Below, piece by piece: positions 8,108 through 17,389 of a stretch of 64,000 nt of DNA (position 1 is its first letter; each line of letters starts with the position of its first letter). A program made the position numbers and the translations under genes. The DNA is taken from positions 1-64,000 of the forward strand of contig CACYLW010000017.1 of assembly GCA_902775345.1 (NCBI GenBank), given 5' to 3'. The notes under the pieces were generated by a model. It searched no databases. It was given only the letters and a program-made list of their open reading frames with translations, and had not been told where the DNA came from. The DNA comes from an uncultured Eubacteriales bacterium (GTDB lineage: Bacteria; Bacillota; Clostridia; Peptostreptococcales; Anaerovoracaceae).

Positions 8108-8710
8108 ATGGAATTCAGTGAAAAACTACAAGAATTGCGAAAGAGCAGATCTCTCACACAGGAGGAGCTTGCCGAGGCATTGTTTGTTTCAAGAACAGCC
8201 ATTTCCAAGTGGGAGTCCGGCAGAGGGTATCCGAGCATTGACTCACTTAAAGAGATCTCCCGCTTTTTCTCGGTGACGATCGATGATTTGATCTGTTCGG
8301 ACGAGATGATCATCGTGGCAGAAAATGATAAGAAGGAGTTTGTCAGCAAATACATCTCGCTCATATGTAATGCATTGGACATTCTTCTGGCCATACTGTT
8401 GTTTATCCCTGCCTTCGGAAATGGGACAGGCTCTTCCGAAACGGTATCTTTGTTTGGACTGACAAGAATCAGCCTATGGGTGGAGATCGTATATATTGTG
8501 ATCATCAGTATCTCGATTCTGAACGGAATCTGCGGTGTGATCATATCCAGCCTCAATAAACCGGTTTGGGATAGGCACAGGCTCGTTACGGGAATCGTCT
8601 TGTCAATATTTGCAGTTATAGTGTTTATAGCGACAAGGCAACCGTATGCGGGTATCGTCTGTTTTGCTTTCCTGGTCATAAAGGGTTTCCTAATCGTCAA
8701 AGTAAAATAG
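8108..8710 (+). CDS. XRE-family regulator with C-terminal membrane segments
   Basis: A 200-residue protein. Residues 1-62 form a Cro/C1-type helix-turn-helix (EKLQELRKSRSLTQEELAE, SRTAISKWESGRGYPSIDSLKEIS). Residues about 85-200 hold four hydrophobic segments. This layout is common in Firmicutes regulators that sit in the membrane and sense cell-envelope conditions. The gene starts 15 bases after the PAP2 stop, so the two are probably one transcript and functionally linked. The signal and target are unknown. Confidence 0.85.
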   Translation: MEFSEKLQELRKSRSLTQEELAEALFVSRTAISKWESGRGYPSIDSLKEISRFFSVTIDDLICSDEMIIVAENDKKEFVSKYISLICNALDILLAILLFIPAFGNGTGSSETVSLFGLTRISLWVEIVYIVIISISILNGICGVIISSLNKPVWDRHRLVTGIVLSIFAVIVFIATRQPYAGIVCFAFLVIKGFLIVKVK

Positions 8711-8737
8711 CACAATAATTATGATGCAGAAATACAG

Positions 8738-9202
8738 ATGAAACAAATGACTATTGAAACAACTCGCTTAACAATAAAAACAGCATCTGAAGAGGAGATG
8801 CTCAGAATCATTGATAGTCAGACGGACGATATCCTGCGAAAAGCATATCAAGAGATGCTGCAGGGTTGTCTTGATCACCCGGAACAGTGGATATGGTATG
8901 CCATTTGGATAATTGAGTGTAAAGACGGTTCTCATGTTGGAGACTTGTCCTTTAAGGGCGTTAACGACGACGGCTCGGTCGAGATCGGATATGGCATCAA
9001 AGAAACACATAAAGGACAAGGATATGCAACAGAGGCGGTCGATGCGGCAGTGATGTGGGCACTGCAGCAGCCGGGCGTAACTTGTGTTGAAGCTGAAACA
9101 GAATCCAACAATCAGGCATCTCAGCGTGTCCTTGAAAAATGCGGATTCATCCTATCTGGGACTTGCGGTGAAGAAGGGCCGCGATTCGTCAGAACGCTGT
9201 AA
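8738..9202 (+). CDS. GNAT family N-acetyltransferase
   Basis: A 154-residue acetyltransferase of the RimJ/RimL-like branch. It opens with the typical ETTRLTIKTASEEEM strand, carries VEIGYGIKETHKGQGYATEA (acetyl-CoA-binding motif A, Q/R-x-x-G-x-G/A form) around residues 83-102, and ends with SQRVLEKCGF. The substrate amine is unknown. The ribosome site is weak. A second GNAT gene follows after 14 bases, so these two are likely co-transcribed. Confidence 0.85.
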   Translation: MKQMTIETTRLTIKTASEEEMLRIIDSQTDDILRKAYQEMLQGCLDHPEQWIWYAIWIIECKDGSHVGDLSFKGVNDDGSVEIGYGIKETHKGQGYATEAVDAAVMWALQQPGVTCVEAETESNNQASQRVLEKCGFILSGTCGEEGPRFVRTL

Positions 9203-9216
9203 CAAAATCGGGATTT

Positions 9217-9690
9217 ATGGAAGAAATAATGAGTAGTGGTTATGAAATAGCAAAAGAAAAAGATATAAGGGAATTGTTTGATCTGCAGCTGAGAGCATTC
9301 GAGAGTGAAGCTGAAATGATAGGCAGCAGGAATGTGCCCGCTCTGATGGAGTCCCTCGAAGAAAACCGGGCGGATTTCAGGAACTGGACGGTGCTTGTAA
9401 AGCGCAATGATGAGGGCAGGATCATCGGGGCCGTGAGGTTCAGAGAAGAAAGCGATCATATCGAGATCGGCCGCGTCATGGTTGCACAGGAATACAGGAA
9501 CCGCGGTGTTGCGATCGGTCTGATGACTGCAGTCGAAGAACTTACGCAAGCAAAAACATTCGAACTGTACACCTGCACTAAAAGCTATATCAATATAAAC
9601 CTGTATGAGAAGCTCGGTTACCGAATATACAAGGAAGAGCAGGGGGACAGAGATCTGTCATTTGCATATATGAGAAAAACTATTGGCTAG
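9217..9690 (+). CDS. GNAT family N-acetyltransferase
   Basis: A 157-residue acetyltransferase with motif A in the form RVMVAQEYRNRGVAIGLM near residues 87-104 and the C-terminal YTCTKSYININLYEKLGYRI block. The fold is that of single-domain GNATs acting on small molecules or protein N-termini, and the substrate is unknown. Two start codons are possible: ATG at 9217 and ATG at 9229. The latter is better placed behind a GGAAG site and would shorten the protein by four residues. The sequence is unlike the preceding GNAT, so it is not a recent duplicate. Confidence 0.85.
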   Translation: MEEIMSSGYEIAKEKDIRELFDLQLRAFESEAEMIGSRNVPALMESLEENRADFRNWTVLVKRNDEGRIIGAVRFREESDHIEIGRVMVAQEYRNRGVAIGLMTAVEELTQAKTFELYTCTKSYININLYEKLGYRIYKEEQGDRDLSFAYMRKTIG

Positions 9691-9769
9691 ATTGACAACT
9701 TCCAGTTTGCATAAAGGGATATTCTGGAATCGTTGAAGAAGAACAAGATAAATATGTGAGAGATAGCTG

Positions 9770-10462
9770 ATGAAAGAAGAATGCTTAATCTGTAAAGCTC
9801 CGCTGGAATACCTTGAGACAGATGTTCTCATGGAATGCGAGATTTGCCATAAAAAAGAAAACAGCAAGACAAGATGCGTGAATGGGCACTATGTATGCAA
9901 CGATTGCCATACACAGGGACTTGATTCCATTATCGGATTATGTATGAAGGAAAATTCAAAGAATCCGATAGCTATTATCGAAAAGATGATGGCGATGTCG
10001 TTCTGCCATATGCATGGGCCGGAACATCATGTTATGGTCGGAGCTGCCCTGCTTACAGCATATAAAAACGCAGGTGGAGACATTGACCTGCACAGCGCAT
10101 TGATAGAAATGATGAATCGTGGAAAAAGCGTTCCGGGTGGTGCGTGTGGATTCTGGGGAGCCTGCGGGGCAGGAATTAGTTCCGGCATGTTTATATCCAT
10201 TATTTCAAAGTCCACACCTTTGGCTAATGAACCATTTGCGCTGTCACACAAGATGACGGCTGATTCGCTTGGACAGATCGGCGAAGTTGGAGGTCCGCGC
10301 TGCTGCAAGAGGGATTCATTCCTGTCCATCCTGGCAGCTATCGATTTTGTGAAGGCTCACTTTGGCATTGAGATGGAAAAACCGGAAGTTGTTTGCCGCT
10401 TTTCTGCACAGAACAATCAGTGCATCGGTAAACGCTGTCCATTCTCGAAAGCAAATCATTGA
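9770..10462 (+). CDS. DUF5714 family Cys-rich protein
   Basis: A 230-residue soluble protein. The N-terminus has two zinc-ribbon-like Cys pairs (CLIC at 7-10 and CEIC near 28-31, then CVNGHYVCNDCH), and the core has the DUF5714 signature (HHVMVGAALLTAY, GGACGFWGACGAG, GGPRCCKRDS) with a final CIGKRCPF. The many conserved Cys residues suggest metal or Fe-S binding, and the family is often found near radical-SAM genes, but none is present here. The function is unknown. It is the last gene before a 550-base non-coding junction. Confidence 0.8.
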   Translation: MKEECLICKAPLEYLETDVLMECEICHKKENSKTRCVNGHYVCNDCHTQGLDSIIGLCMKENSKNPIAIIEKMMAMSFCHMHGPEHHVMVGAALLTAYKNAGGDIDLHSALIEMMNRGKSVPGGACGFWGACGAGISSGMFISIISKSTPLANEPFALSHKMTADSLGQIGEVGGPRCCKRDSFLSILAAIDFVKAHFGIEMEKPEVVCRFSAQNNQCIGKRCPFSKANH

Positions 10463-11011
10463 TACAAATTCAAGTTTGTAGAAATGAGATAAGTAAAGAA
10501 CAGCATAATTATAGCTGGCAGAGCACCTTGGCTTGGGTGTTTCTTAAGCGGGTGATCCGAATCGTTGTTTTCCGAAAAGAAAGGAGGAAGACGACATCAT
10601 CTAACTAACTGTTCGGAGAGCCCGCTTTTATAGTGTTTTTTACAAAAAGTACTCAAAGTACTCAAAACTGAAAACACCAAAGCGTTGAAATCACTGAAGT
10701 TTGACATAGGTGATCAGGGTCCGATCCCCTGGCGGGGTTTGTAGAACGAAAGTCGGATAAAAGTTACCCAAAAATGAAAATCCTTGAAAGTGTTGAAGTT
10801 TCAAGGATAGGGCGGGAAATTCGTACTCAAAATACTCAAAGTAAAAACCCTTGAAACAGTGATATTTCAAGGGCTTTCGTTGGTGGATGATCAGGGGCTC
10901 GAAAACGACATTGTCGAATTACCCCAATAGCTCTAAGCGTTGAAAAGAAAGGAGTTGATGCCGTCCGAAGGGTGTCCCTTTTTCGGAGTGTAACAGTAAG
11001 TGTAACACTCC
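10463..11011. other. Non-coding junction between island segments B and C
   Basis: It contains a nested inverted repeat (AAGCGG...TCCGAA with TTCGGA...CCCGCTT, about 10537-10629) ending in a T-run, CTCAA pairs 9 bases apart at 10652/10661 and at 10826/10835, a weak tRNA-T-arm-like stretch near 10709-10730, a hairpin CCTTGAAA/TTTCAAGG (about 10850-10872) and the att fragment at 10881. No gene is supported. Confidence 0.6.
10881..10903 (-). repeat. tRNA-Lys 3'-end fragment, candidate attachment-site remnant
   Basis: Twenty-three bases are identical to the start of the att copy at 17175, including the CCA end and the same C in the T loop that separates the fragment copies from the intact tRNA. 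A hairpin of CCTTGAAA/TTTCAAGG immediately to its left would terminate a tRNA transcript reading leftward. I read it as the junction between segments B and C. Confidence 0.7.
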
Positions 11012-11404
11012 TCATTCAGATAAACTGCGGAAAAATTCCAAATCTGATGCAAGAGCTTCTTCGGCAGGCACGTCAAGCCAGTTTCTTCTGGATCTGCTTA
11101 CGCTTTGTATGAATGACTTGCTGCCGAATACCTGCTCAATGTCAAGATCTTTGTGTACACCTATATCCATCTTGAGTGATAGCGAGTTAGCATGCTCGTC
11201 AGTGATGATGATGGTCACCCGCTTTCCCTTATAATCCTGGTGATTGAGCTCGATTATAGGGCCACCGATTCTTATATCCATTCCCTCAATACAATTCAGC
11301 TTTGAAATGGAGGCTCTGATCGATTCATCTGAAATGGAATATCGGATCAGATCGATATCGATATCCTGCGTGGCGCGTCTGGCATTGCCGGAAATGCTGC
11401 GCAT
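11012..11404 (-). pseudogene. Truncated AbiEii/DUF1814-type nucleotidyltransferase
   Basis: The 130-residue reading frame contains the nucleotidyltransferase core of AbiEii-type toxins (NARRATQDIDIDLI with the catalytic DxD) and the middle of the domain. The usual N-terminal part with the ILKGG strand is missing: the same frame extends only about ten residues upstream (to IVFDFVM) before a stop. The usual C-terminal part is also absent. No antitoxin partner (AbiEi) is next to it. It is most likely a remnant from an older element at the island junction. A short active variant cannot be excluded. Confidence 0.6.
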
Positions 11405-11422
11405 GACGAAATCAAAGACAAT

Positions 11423-11447
11423 CCCCTGAATGGCAGCTGTTCAGGGG
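11423..11447 (-). terminator. Hairpin after the AraC-type gene
   Basis: CCCCTGAA pairs perfectly with TTCAGGGG around a 9-base loop, 25 bases past the stop of the araC-type gene. The T-run is poor, so termination is likely but not certain. It overlaps the broken upstream end of the AbiEii remnant. Confidence 0.45.
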
Positions 11448-11471
11448 CTTGTATGAATTCTGGGTCTATTA

Positions 11472-12344
11472 TTACAGGTGTTCTTTGTATTTCTCGCGAA
11501 AGACCTTTCTATATGCTGCAGGAGAGAGTCCTTTTTGTTTTTTGAAAAGCCGGCTAAAGTAGAATGCATTTTCATACCCGACCATAGAAGCAATGTTGGA
11601 TATGTTATACTCTGTAGTTTCCAGGAGTGTCTGTGCGTTTCTTATCCTGATTGAAAGTATATACTTCATAGGCGTTGTACCAACTGCATTTTTAAAACTC
11701 TTATTAAACCAACTGGTACTGACATGCCTGGATAGTGCATATTCCTCTATGTTGATTTCCTCATTGTAATGCTCTGTAAAGTATTCTTTGGCCAGATCAA
11801 TCTCCTGGCTGGTAAAGCCTGAAAAACGAGGAAGTTTTTCTTCCATACGACGATGCATTGTCATGAGAAGTTCGCGGAATAGATAGGAAAGCATTTCCTC
11901 ATAGCCCCATCTGCAGGAAACAAGTTCATCTCTCATTTTGCGAAAATAATCTTCATACTCTCTGGACAGCCCCGTACAGATAAGATTGCTATCCAAAGGA
12001 ATTCCATAATATTGGAGAAGCTTTCTAATATCACGTCCTGTGAAATGTACAAACCAAACCTGTGTCCGATCTTCGCCTAAATAGTAATAGTGCTGCTCTT
12101 CTTTAGGCTGAAACAGAACCATGTTACCTGCCGGAACAATGACTTCCTTATTATCAATAATAAAATAACCCTTCCCCGCAGCAATATATATCAATTGCCA
12201 GTCAACACGACCTCTTGGACGCCATGTCGGGAGCTTAGGCCAGCTATGAAGCTGATAAGTCCCGGCGCTAAGAATTCTTAACGGTTTAACCTTTTCCTTG
12301 AAAGGCTTTCTGGAGTTATTTAGATAGCCTGAATTAACATACAT
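11472..12344 (-). CDS. AraC family transcriptional regulator
   Basis: A 290-residue regulator. The N-terminal cupin (residues about 25-120, WQLIYIAAGKGYFI and VPAGNMVLFQPKEEQHYYY) binds a sugar, and the C-terminal 100 residues hold two helix-turn-helix motifs (EEYALSRHVSTSWFNKSF and YNISNIASMVGYENAFYFSR). It is divergent from lacZ with about 200 bases between, which makes it the presumed activator of the lacZ-transporter operon in response to a beta-galactoside or its product. Its ATG lies just after a T-rich, weak ribosome site. Confidence 0.9.
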   Translation of the reverse strand: MYVNSGYLNNSRKPFKEKVKPLRILSAGTYQLHSWPKLPTWRPRGRVDWQLIYIAAGKGYFIIDNKEVIVPAGNMVLFQPKEEQHYYYLGEDRTQVWFVHFTGRDIRKLLQYYGIPLDSNLICTGLSREYEDYFRKMRDELVSCRWGYEEMLSYLFRELLMTMHRRMEEKLPRFSGFTSQEIDLAKEYFTEHYNEEINIEEYALSRHVSTSWFNKSFKNAVGTTPMKYILSIRIRNAQTLLETTEYNISNIASMVGYENAFYFSRLFKKQKGLSPAAYRKVFREKYKEHL

Positions 12345-12544
12345 CTCTGTAACCTCTCATGTCTGTTTTAAATCATTTTACCTAACAATCCAGAGCTCTG
12401 GCAATGCCTGAACCGCGCAATTTCAAGGCTGTGCAGGTTTTATACTGTTTTGTGCATATGTTTTAAAATGAGCGATTTTTATAATGTTTTTAGGGCTGAA
12501 ATCTTATGACTTTAAACGTGTTTCTCTGACATAGGAGGAATCTT

Positions 12545-15500
12545 ATGATTGTACCAAAACATTATGAAAATATGGCCGTTCTGCATGAAAACATGGAACC
12601 TTACAGATGTTACTATATTCCGGATTCAGGGAGAAATGACCAGCTTATAAGTTTAAGGGAATCATCACAGCGGCTTCAGATGTTAAGCGGATGTGAATGG
12701 AATTTTTCGTTTTACGAAAGCATTTATGATTTGAAAGATGAATTTTATCTCCCTTCTTATGAGGCCGGAGATTGGTGGGATAAGGAGTATGTTCCATTTT
12801 CATGGCAGATGAGGGGCTATGATAAGAATCAATATACTAACATTCGATATCCTTTTCCGTATGATCCTCCGTATGTGCCACAGGATAATCCATGTGGAGC
12901 ATACAGACATCACTTTCAATGGCATAAGAATCCAAAAGCAGGATGTACCTTTTTAAATTTTGAAGGGGTAGATTCATGCTTTTTTGTTTGGCTGAATGGA
13001 AGATACGTGGGATATAGCCAGATAGCTCATAGTATATCAGAATTTGATGTTTCACCATTTCTTGTCGAGGGAGATAACCTGCTCGCTGTGCTTGTTCTTA
13101 AATGGTGTGATGGCAGTTATCTGGAAGATCAGGATAAATTCCGTATGTCTGGCATATTTCGTGATGTTTATCTCCTTAGCAGACCTGCGACAGGAATCCG
13201 TGATTACCATATAACGACTGATATCAGTTCGGATCATAAAACCGCAGTTTTGGGAATCGATCTTTCTTTTGCAGGAAATCAACCTGTACCTGTGACAGCA
13301 TCTTTGTACCATTCAGATGAGAAGGGCAATGAACACCTGGATGCCAGAGCAGCAGCGTTTGATGATCAAAAAATACATATTACGGTGAAAGATCCCATCC
13401 TTTGGAACGCAGAGAAGCCATTCTTATATACGCTGATAATGGAAACTTCTAATGAAGTCATAAATGAACGGGTTGGATTCAGAAATGTATGTATCAGGGA
13501 TAATCAGGTTCTCTTGAATGGAACGCCAATCACATTTAATGGAGTAAACAGGCACGAATCAGACCCGGTGACCGGGGCTGTAATGGATTATAAACGGACT
13601 CTTTCGGATCTGATGATGATCAAGGAAAACAACTTCAATGCTGTCCGCGCAAGCCATTATCCTAATGTGCCTTTCTTCTATCAGCTGTGTGACAGCATCG
13701 GCCTATATGTGATTGATGAGGCTGATAACGAAAGCCATGGAACAGAAGAGCTTTATTTCTATGAAGATGACTACTCCCGGAGAATGCAGACGGCCCATGT
13801 GAGGATCGCCGATAATCCGGATTTTATCGAGCCTACACTGGACCGTATCAGAAGCATGGTGATCCGGAACAGGAACCGCCCTTGCATATTGGTGTGGTCC
13901 ATGGGAAACGAATGTGGTTATGGCTGCACTTTTGAAAGAGCCCTGGAGTGGACAAAAGAAAAAGAGCCAGGCAGATTGACAACATATGAAAGTGCATATT
14001 ATCTGCCGGACGACAGAGAGTATGACTGCAGTAATATCGATATTGTCGGAAGAATGTATCCATCACTTGAAGATGTCAGAGCATATCTTGAAAATGACCC
14101 GCCGGCTCCTCTTTTGTTAACTGAATACTGTCATGCTATGGGTAATGGCCCTGGAGACTTCGAGGATTACCATAAACTAATTGAAGAATTTCCTGCTCTT
14201 TGTGGTGGCTTTGTATGGGAATTTTGCGATCATGCCGTATATGGAGGAAAGACTCCAGCTGGTAAAGATATCTATTTGTACGGCGGAGACAGTGGAGAGC
14301 TGCAGCATGACGGAAACTTCTGTCTCGATGGCCTTGTATATCCGGATAGACGTCCACATACCAATCTGCTTGAGTACAGGAATGTCTATCGTCCTTTGCG
14401 AAGCGGTTACGATCCGGAATCAGGAAAGCTTACAGTAAGAAATCATATGGATTTTACGGATCCGGAAGATACTATCAGTGCTTCCTATGCCTTGGTTTTG
14501 GATGGAACCAGAATTGCAGAAGGAACACTGGTAGTACCTTCTATAAAACCGAGAACAAGTGTAAGCTTGGATCTACCTTTGACTATCCCGTCTAAAGGAA
14601 GGTGTTTTTTGTGGATCTCATATGTGCTTAAAAAAGCACAGGGTGCACTACCGGCAGACCATGAATTGGGATTCGATGAAATCAGGATCCCGGTAGCTGA
14701 TCCGAGATATGTTAAGACTTTGTCGGTAATAAACAATGTTTCCGGTGTTATAGAATCTCCGCTGGCATATCAAGTTGAGGATTCATTGATAGTTATAACA
14801 GGAGCTGAATTCCGCTATTCATTTGATAAAAGAACTGGAATGCCGGTGTCATTGAACTTTGAAGGAGAAGAGCTGCTTGACAGGACAGTCGAATTCAACC
14901 TTTGGCGTGCTCCGGTTGATAACGATATGTTCGTGGTTGATAAGTGGAAAAAACAGAGACTTGATCTTATCACGACACGTGCATATGAGATTAGCTGTAA
15001 ATATAATGCGGACTCCGTAGAGATATATGTAAGACAGTCTGCGGGAGCAATGTCGGTCCAGCCGGCCGTAAGAATGGATACCGTATGGAGAGTAAACCGC
15101 AAAGGAGCACTAACCCTGACGGTCAATGCAATAAAAGATCCTCAGATCCGAACTTTACCGAGAATCGGCATACGTATGTTTCTGAAGAAATGGCTGAAAG
15201 TGGTTTCGTATTACGGTATGGGGCCTGTGGAATCATATGAGGATAAACATCAGGCTGCGAGGCATGATTCATTTACAGCCACAGTTGGAGAGCTTCATGA
15301 ACCATATATCCGCCCACAGGAAAACGGCTCTCATTATGATTGCGATTACGTTTCTGTCAGAGGAAAAGGTATATGCCTGCAAGTAATACCTGCAGATGAA
15401 AATACACTGTCGTTCAATGCCTCACGCTTTACTCAAGAGGAACTGGGAAATAAGGCGCATGAACATGAGCTGACAGAATGTGGCAGTACAGTGCTTTGCA

Positions 15501-15631
15501 TAGATCATCGCATGTCAGGTTTGGGGTCTGCAAGCTGTGGGCCGGAGCTTCAAAAAGCCTACAGAATCGAAGAAGACAGTTATTGTTTCGCGTTTATGAT
15601 AGTGCCGGAGAATCTGAACAAACAGATATGA
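12545..15631 (+). CDS. lacZ: Beta-galactosidase, GH2 family
   Basis: A 1028-residue protein, the full length of LacZ-type enzymes. In order: sugar-binding jelly roll (about 40-210), Ig-like domain (about 215-310), TIM barrel (about 315-610), a second Ig-like domain and the C-terminal beta-sandwich (about 745-1020). The acid/base Glu is E456 in MGNECGYG, and the nucleophile is E527 in LLTEYCHAMGNGPG. It has no signal peptide, so it acts in the cytoplasm on imported beta-galactosides. It is followed after 15 bases by a GPH transporter, so this is a two-gene uptake-and-hydrolysis operon. An AGGAGGAATCTT site precedes the ATG. Confidence 0.95.
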   Translation: MIVPKHYENMAVLHENMEPYRCYYIPDSGRNDQLISLRESSQRLQMLSGCEWNFSFYESIYDLKDEFYLPSYEAGDWWDKEYVPFSWQMRGYDKNQYTNIRYPFPYDPPYVPQDNPCGAYRHHFQWHKNPKAGCTFLNFEGVDSCFFVWLNGRYVGYSQIAHSISEFDVSPFLVEGDNLLAVLVLKWCDGSYLEDQDKFRMSGIFRDVYLLSRPATGIRDYHITTDISSDHKTAVLGIDLSFAGNQPVPVTASLYHSDEKGNEHLDARAAAFDDQKIHITVKDPILWNAEKPFLYTLIMETSNEVINERVGFRNVCIRDNQVLLNGTPITFNGVNRHESDPVTGAVMDYKRTLSDLMMIKENNFNAVRASHYPNVPFFYQLCDSIGLYVIDEADNESHGTEELYFYEDDYSRRMQTAHVRIADNPDFIEPTLDRIRSMVIRNRNRPCILVWSMGNECGYGCTFERALEWTKEKEPGRLTTYESAYYLPDDREYDCSNIDIVGRMYPSLEDVRAYLENDPPAPLLLTEYCHAMGNGPGDFEDYHKLIEEFPALCGGFVWEFCDHAVYGGKTPAGKDIYLYGGDSGELQHDGNFCLDGLVYPDRRPHTNLLEYRNVYRPLRSGYDPESGKLTVRNHMDFTDPEDTISASYALVLDGTRIAEGTLVVPSIKPRTSVSLDLPLTIPSKGRCFLWISYVLKKAQGALPADHELGFDEIRIPVADPRYVKTLSVINNVSGVIESPLAYQVEDSLIVITGAEFRYSFDKRTGMPVSLNFEGEELLDRTVEFNLWRAPVDNDMFVVDKWKKQRLDLITTRAYEISCKYNADSVEIYVRQSAGAMSVQPAVRMDTVWRVNRKGALTLTVNAIKDPQIRTLPRIGIRMFLKKWLKVVSYYGMGPVESYEDKHQAARHDSFTATVGELHEPYIRPQENGSHYDCDYVSVRGKGICLQVIPADENTLSFNASRFTQEELGNKAHEHELTECGSTVLCIDHRMSGLGSASCGPELQKAYRIEEDSYCFAFMIVPENLNKQI

Positions 15632-15646
15632 CTATAGGAGGTTGTG

Positions 15647-17017
15647 ATGGAAGAGAGAACATATTTGAAATGGTATAACAAAATCGGTTATGGATCAGGT
15701 GATATAGCAGGCAATGTAGTCTACGCGCTGCTTTCTGCATTTGTGATGATTTTCCTGACCGATACAGTCGGCATGAATGCAGGAGTTGTGGGTACATTGA
15801 TTGCTGTATCAAAACTGTTTGATGGTGTCAGCGATGTTTTCTTTGGCTCTCTAATAGATAAGACTCAAACAAAAATGGGCAAGGCAAGGCCGTGGATGTT
15901 TTATGGATATTTCGGCTGTGCAATTTGTTTGGTTGCTATATTCTGCATTCCTGCGAATATAAGCGCAACTTCACAGTATGCATGGTTCTTCATAGCTTAC
16001 ACAATGTTGAACGCAGGATTTTACACAGCCAATAACATAGCATATTCAGCACTCACGGCTTTAATCACAAAGAATAACCATGAACGTGTGCAGATGGGAT
16101 CCATTCGCTTCATGTTCGCTTTTGGTACCAGTATGTTGATACAAACTATCACAGTTGGACTGGTAGCACATTTTGGAGGAGGAGCAGCAGCGTGGAGGAC
16201 TGTAGCGATAATCTATGCTATCTTCGGTATTATTTCCAATACCATTTCTGTAATGTCCGTGAAAGAGCTTTCGCCTGAGGAACTTGCAGAAGGTGAGACT
16301 GTCCATGGTAAGGCAGCAGAAGACCATACCAACGAAAAATACAGTCTGGCTGATGCATTCAAGTTGCTTATAAAAAACAAATATTACCTTATGATATGTG
16401 GCGCATATATTCTTATGCAGATATATACTGCAACACTGAATATGGGCATATACTACATGACCTATGTTCTGAAGAATGCAAATCTGTTAGGTGTATTCTC
16501 CTGGGCTATCAATATCCCTATGATTGTTGGTCTCCTGTTCACCCCTACACTGGTAATGAAGTTCAAAGGAATGTATAGGTTAAATCTGTATGGCTATACT
16601 GCAGGTACATTGGGCAGACTTGGTGTTGTCATAGCAGGATATATGGGCAGCATTCCTCTTATGCTTGCGTGTACAGCTATTGCAGCGTTTGGTATGAGTC
16701 CGCTGCAGGGCGATATGAATGCTCTTATAGCTACTTGTTCAGAGTATACATATCTGACTCACGGTAAACGTGTAGATGGAACTATGTACTCTTGCACATC
16801 ACTTGGTACAAAACTTGGCGGTGGTATCGGAACGGCTCTTGCAGGATGGCTCCTAAGCTTTAGCGGTTACATTGGGGGAGCAGCTGAGCAAACAGCATCA
16901 TGCATTAACATGCTCCATGTAATGTATCTATGGCTTCCGATGATTTTCAACCTTTTGATTACACTAATCCTTACCAGACTGAATGTAGAAAAAGCTGTAG
17001 AAGATTTGAAGAAATAA
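15647..17017 (+). CDS. GPH family glycoside-cation symporter (MelB-like)
   Basis: A 456-residue membrane protein with 12 predicted helices. It shows the MelB/GPH signatures: GYGSGDIAGNVVYAL at the N-terminus, the loop DGVSDVFFGSLIDKTQTKMGK with the conserved Asp residues for cation coupling, then ARPWMFYG. The family moves glycosides with Na+ or H+. Placement directly after lacZ points to a beta-galactoside. The ATG at 15647 fits the ATAGGAGGT site, and an in-frame GTG at 15644 is possible. It ends the operon and is followed by a terminator at 17137. Confidence 0.9.
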   Translation: MEERTYLKWYNKIGYGSGDIAGNVVYALLSAFVMIFLTDTVGMNAGVVGTLIAVSKLFDGVSDVFFGSLIDKTQTKMGKARPWMFYGYFGCAICLVAIFCIPANISATSQYAWFFIAYTMLNAGFYTANNIAYSALTALITKNNHERVQMGSIRFMFAFGTSMLIQTITVGLVAHFGGGAAAWRTVAIIYAIFGIISNTISVMSVKELSPEELAEGETVHGKAAEDHTNEKYSLADAFKLLIKNKYYLMICGAYILMQIYTATLNMGIYYMTYVLKNANLLGVFSWAINIPMIVGLLFTPTLVMKFKGMYRLNLYGYTAGTLGRLGVVIAGYMGSIPLMLACTAIAAFGMSPLQGDMNALIATCSEYTYLTHGKRVDGTMYSCTSLGTKLGGGIGTALAGWLLSFSGYIGGAAEQTASCINMLHVMYLWLPMIFNLLITLILTRLNVEKAVEDLKK

Positions 17018-17136
17018 GTATTATGTAATTAGAGTTTAACTTTTTCATTTTTTAGACCTACTGATCATTAAAAAGGGAATAGAAGACTCAGGGGTGCTAA
17101 AAAAAGAGTATTTCGAAAAGGGTTGAATAAAACAAG

Positions 17137-17173
17137 ACCGCAACCTCAGTTATTACAACGGGTTGCGGTTTTT
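17137..17173. terminator. Terminator abutting the attachment repeat
   Basis: ACCGCAACC pairs with GGTTGCGGT and is followed by TTTT. On the plus strand it ends the lacZ-transporter operon. It lies just outside the tRNA fragment at 17175, in the place a terminator for tRNA-Lys would occupy before the present element arrived. Confidence 0.75.
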
Positions 17174-17174
17174 A

Positions 17175-17211
17175 TGGTGGATGATCAGGGGCTCGAACCC
17201 TGGACACCCTG
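17175..17211 (-). repeat. attL of the integrative mobilizable element
   Basis: Thirty-six of 37 bases match the 3' end of the intact tRNA-Lys at 26014-26050, from the CCA end through the T arm and variable region. The one difference is in the T loop. Direct orientation relative to 26014 and the adjoining integrase gene mark it as the distal attachment site. Confidence 0.85.
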
Positions 17212-17350
17212 CCGGTCTGGAAACCACTTTATATCTTCTGATAATTTACTATTTTTTGTAAAATCCTCAGATATCAGAGATCACCGCTTGTGATGATCTC
17301 TGACATCTTCGACCACTTCGTATTACATCTAACGCCGACCTATAACTTTT

Positions 17351-17389
17351 GTGATAAAAAAGTGATAAGCTCTATTTTCGGAGTGATAA
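17351..17389 (+). repeat. Left arm-type repeats (3 x GTGATAA)
   Basis: GTGATAA begins at 17351, 17362 and 17383, spacings of 11 and 21 bases, that is one and two helical turns. The pair at 17351/17362 is nearly identical over 19 bases to the pair at 25931/25942 at the other end of the element (17 of 19). This is the expected arrangement of integrase arm sites. Confidence 0.7.

Larger units (their letters stand above)
7042..10880. mobile_element. Inferred tRNA-Lys island segment B (PAP2 / XRE / GNAT / DUF5714 cargo)
   Basis: The segment lies between the degenerate tRNA fragment at 7042 and the clean fragment at 10881. All five genes point the same way and none is a recombinase. Short repeats of CTCAA type lie near both ends (7110-7147 and 10826-10839). 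The boundaries are inference from the repeats. Confidence 0.4.
10881..17174. mobile_element. Inferred tRNA-Lys island segment C (beta-galactoside module)
   Basis: The segment is bounded by tRNA-Lys fragments at 10881 and 17175. It holds an AbiEii remnant and an AraC/LacZ/GPH-transporter module. No recombinase remains. The limits come from the direct repeats and are inference. Confidence 0.4.

Noticed and set aside
10709-10730. A further tRNA-Lys fragment
   Set aside because: TGATCAGGG and CCCTGG match, but the middle does not; too weak to count as an attachment site.
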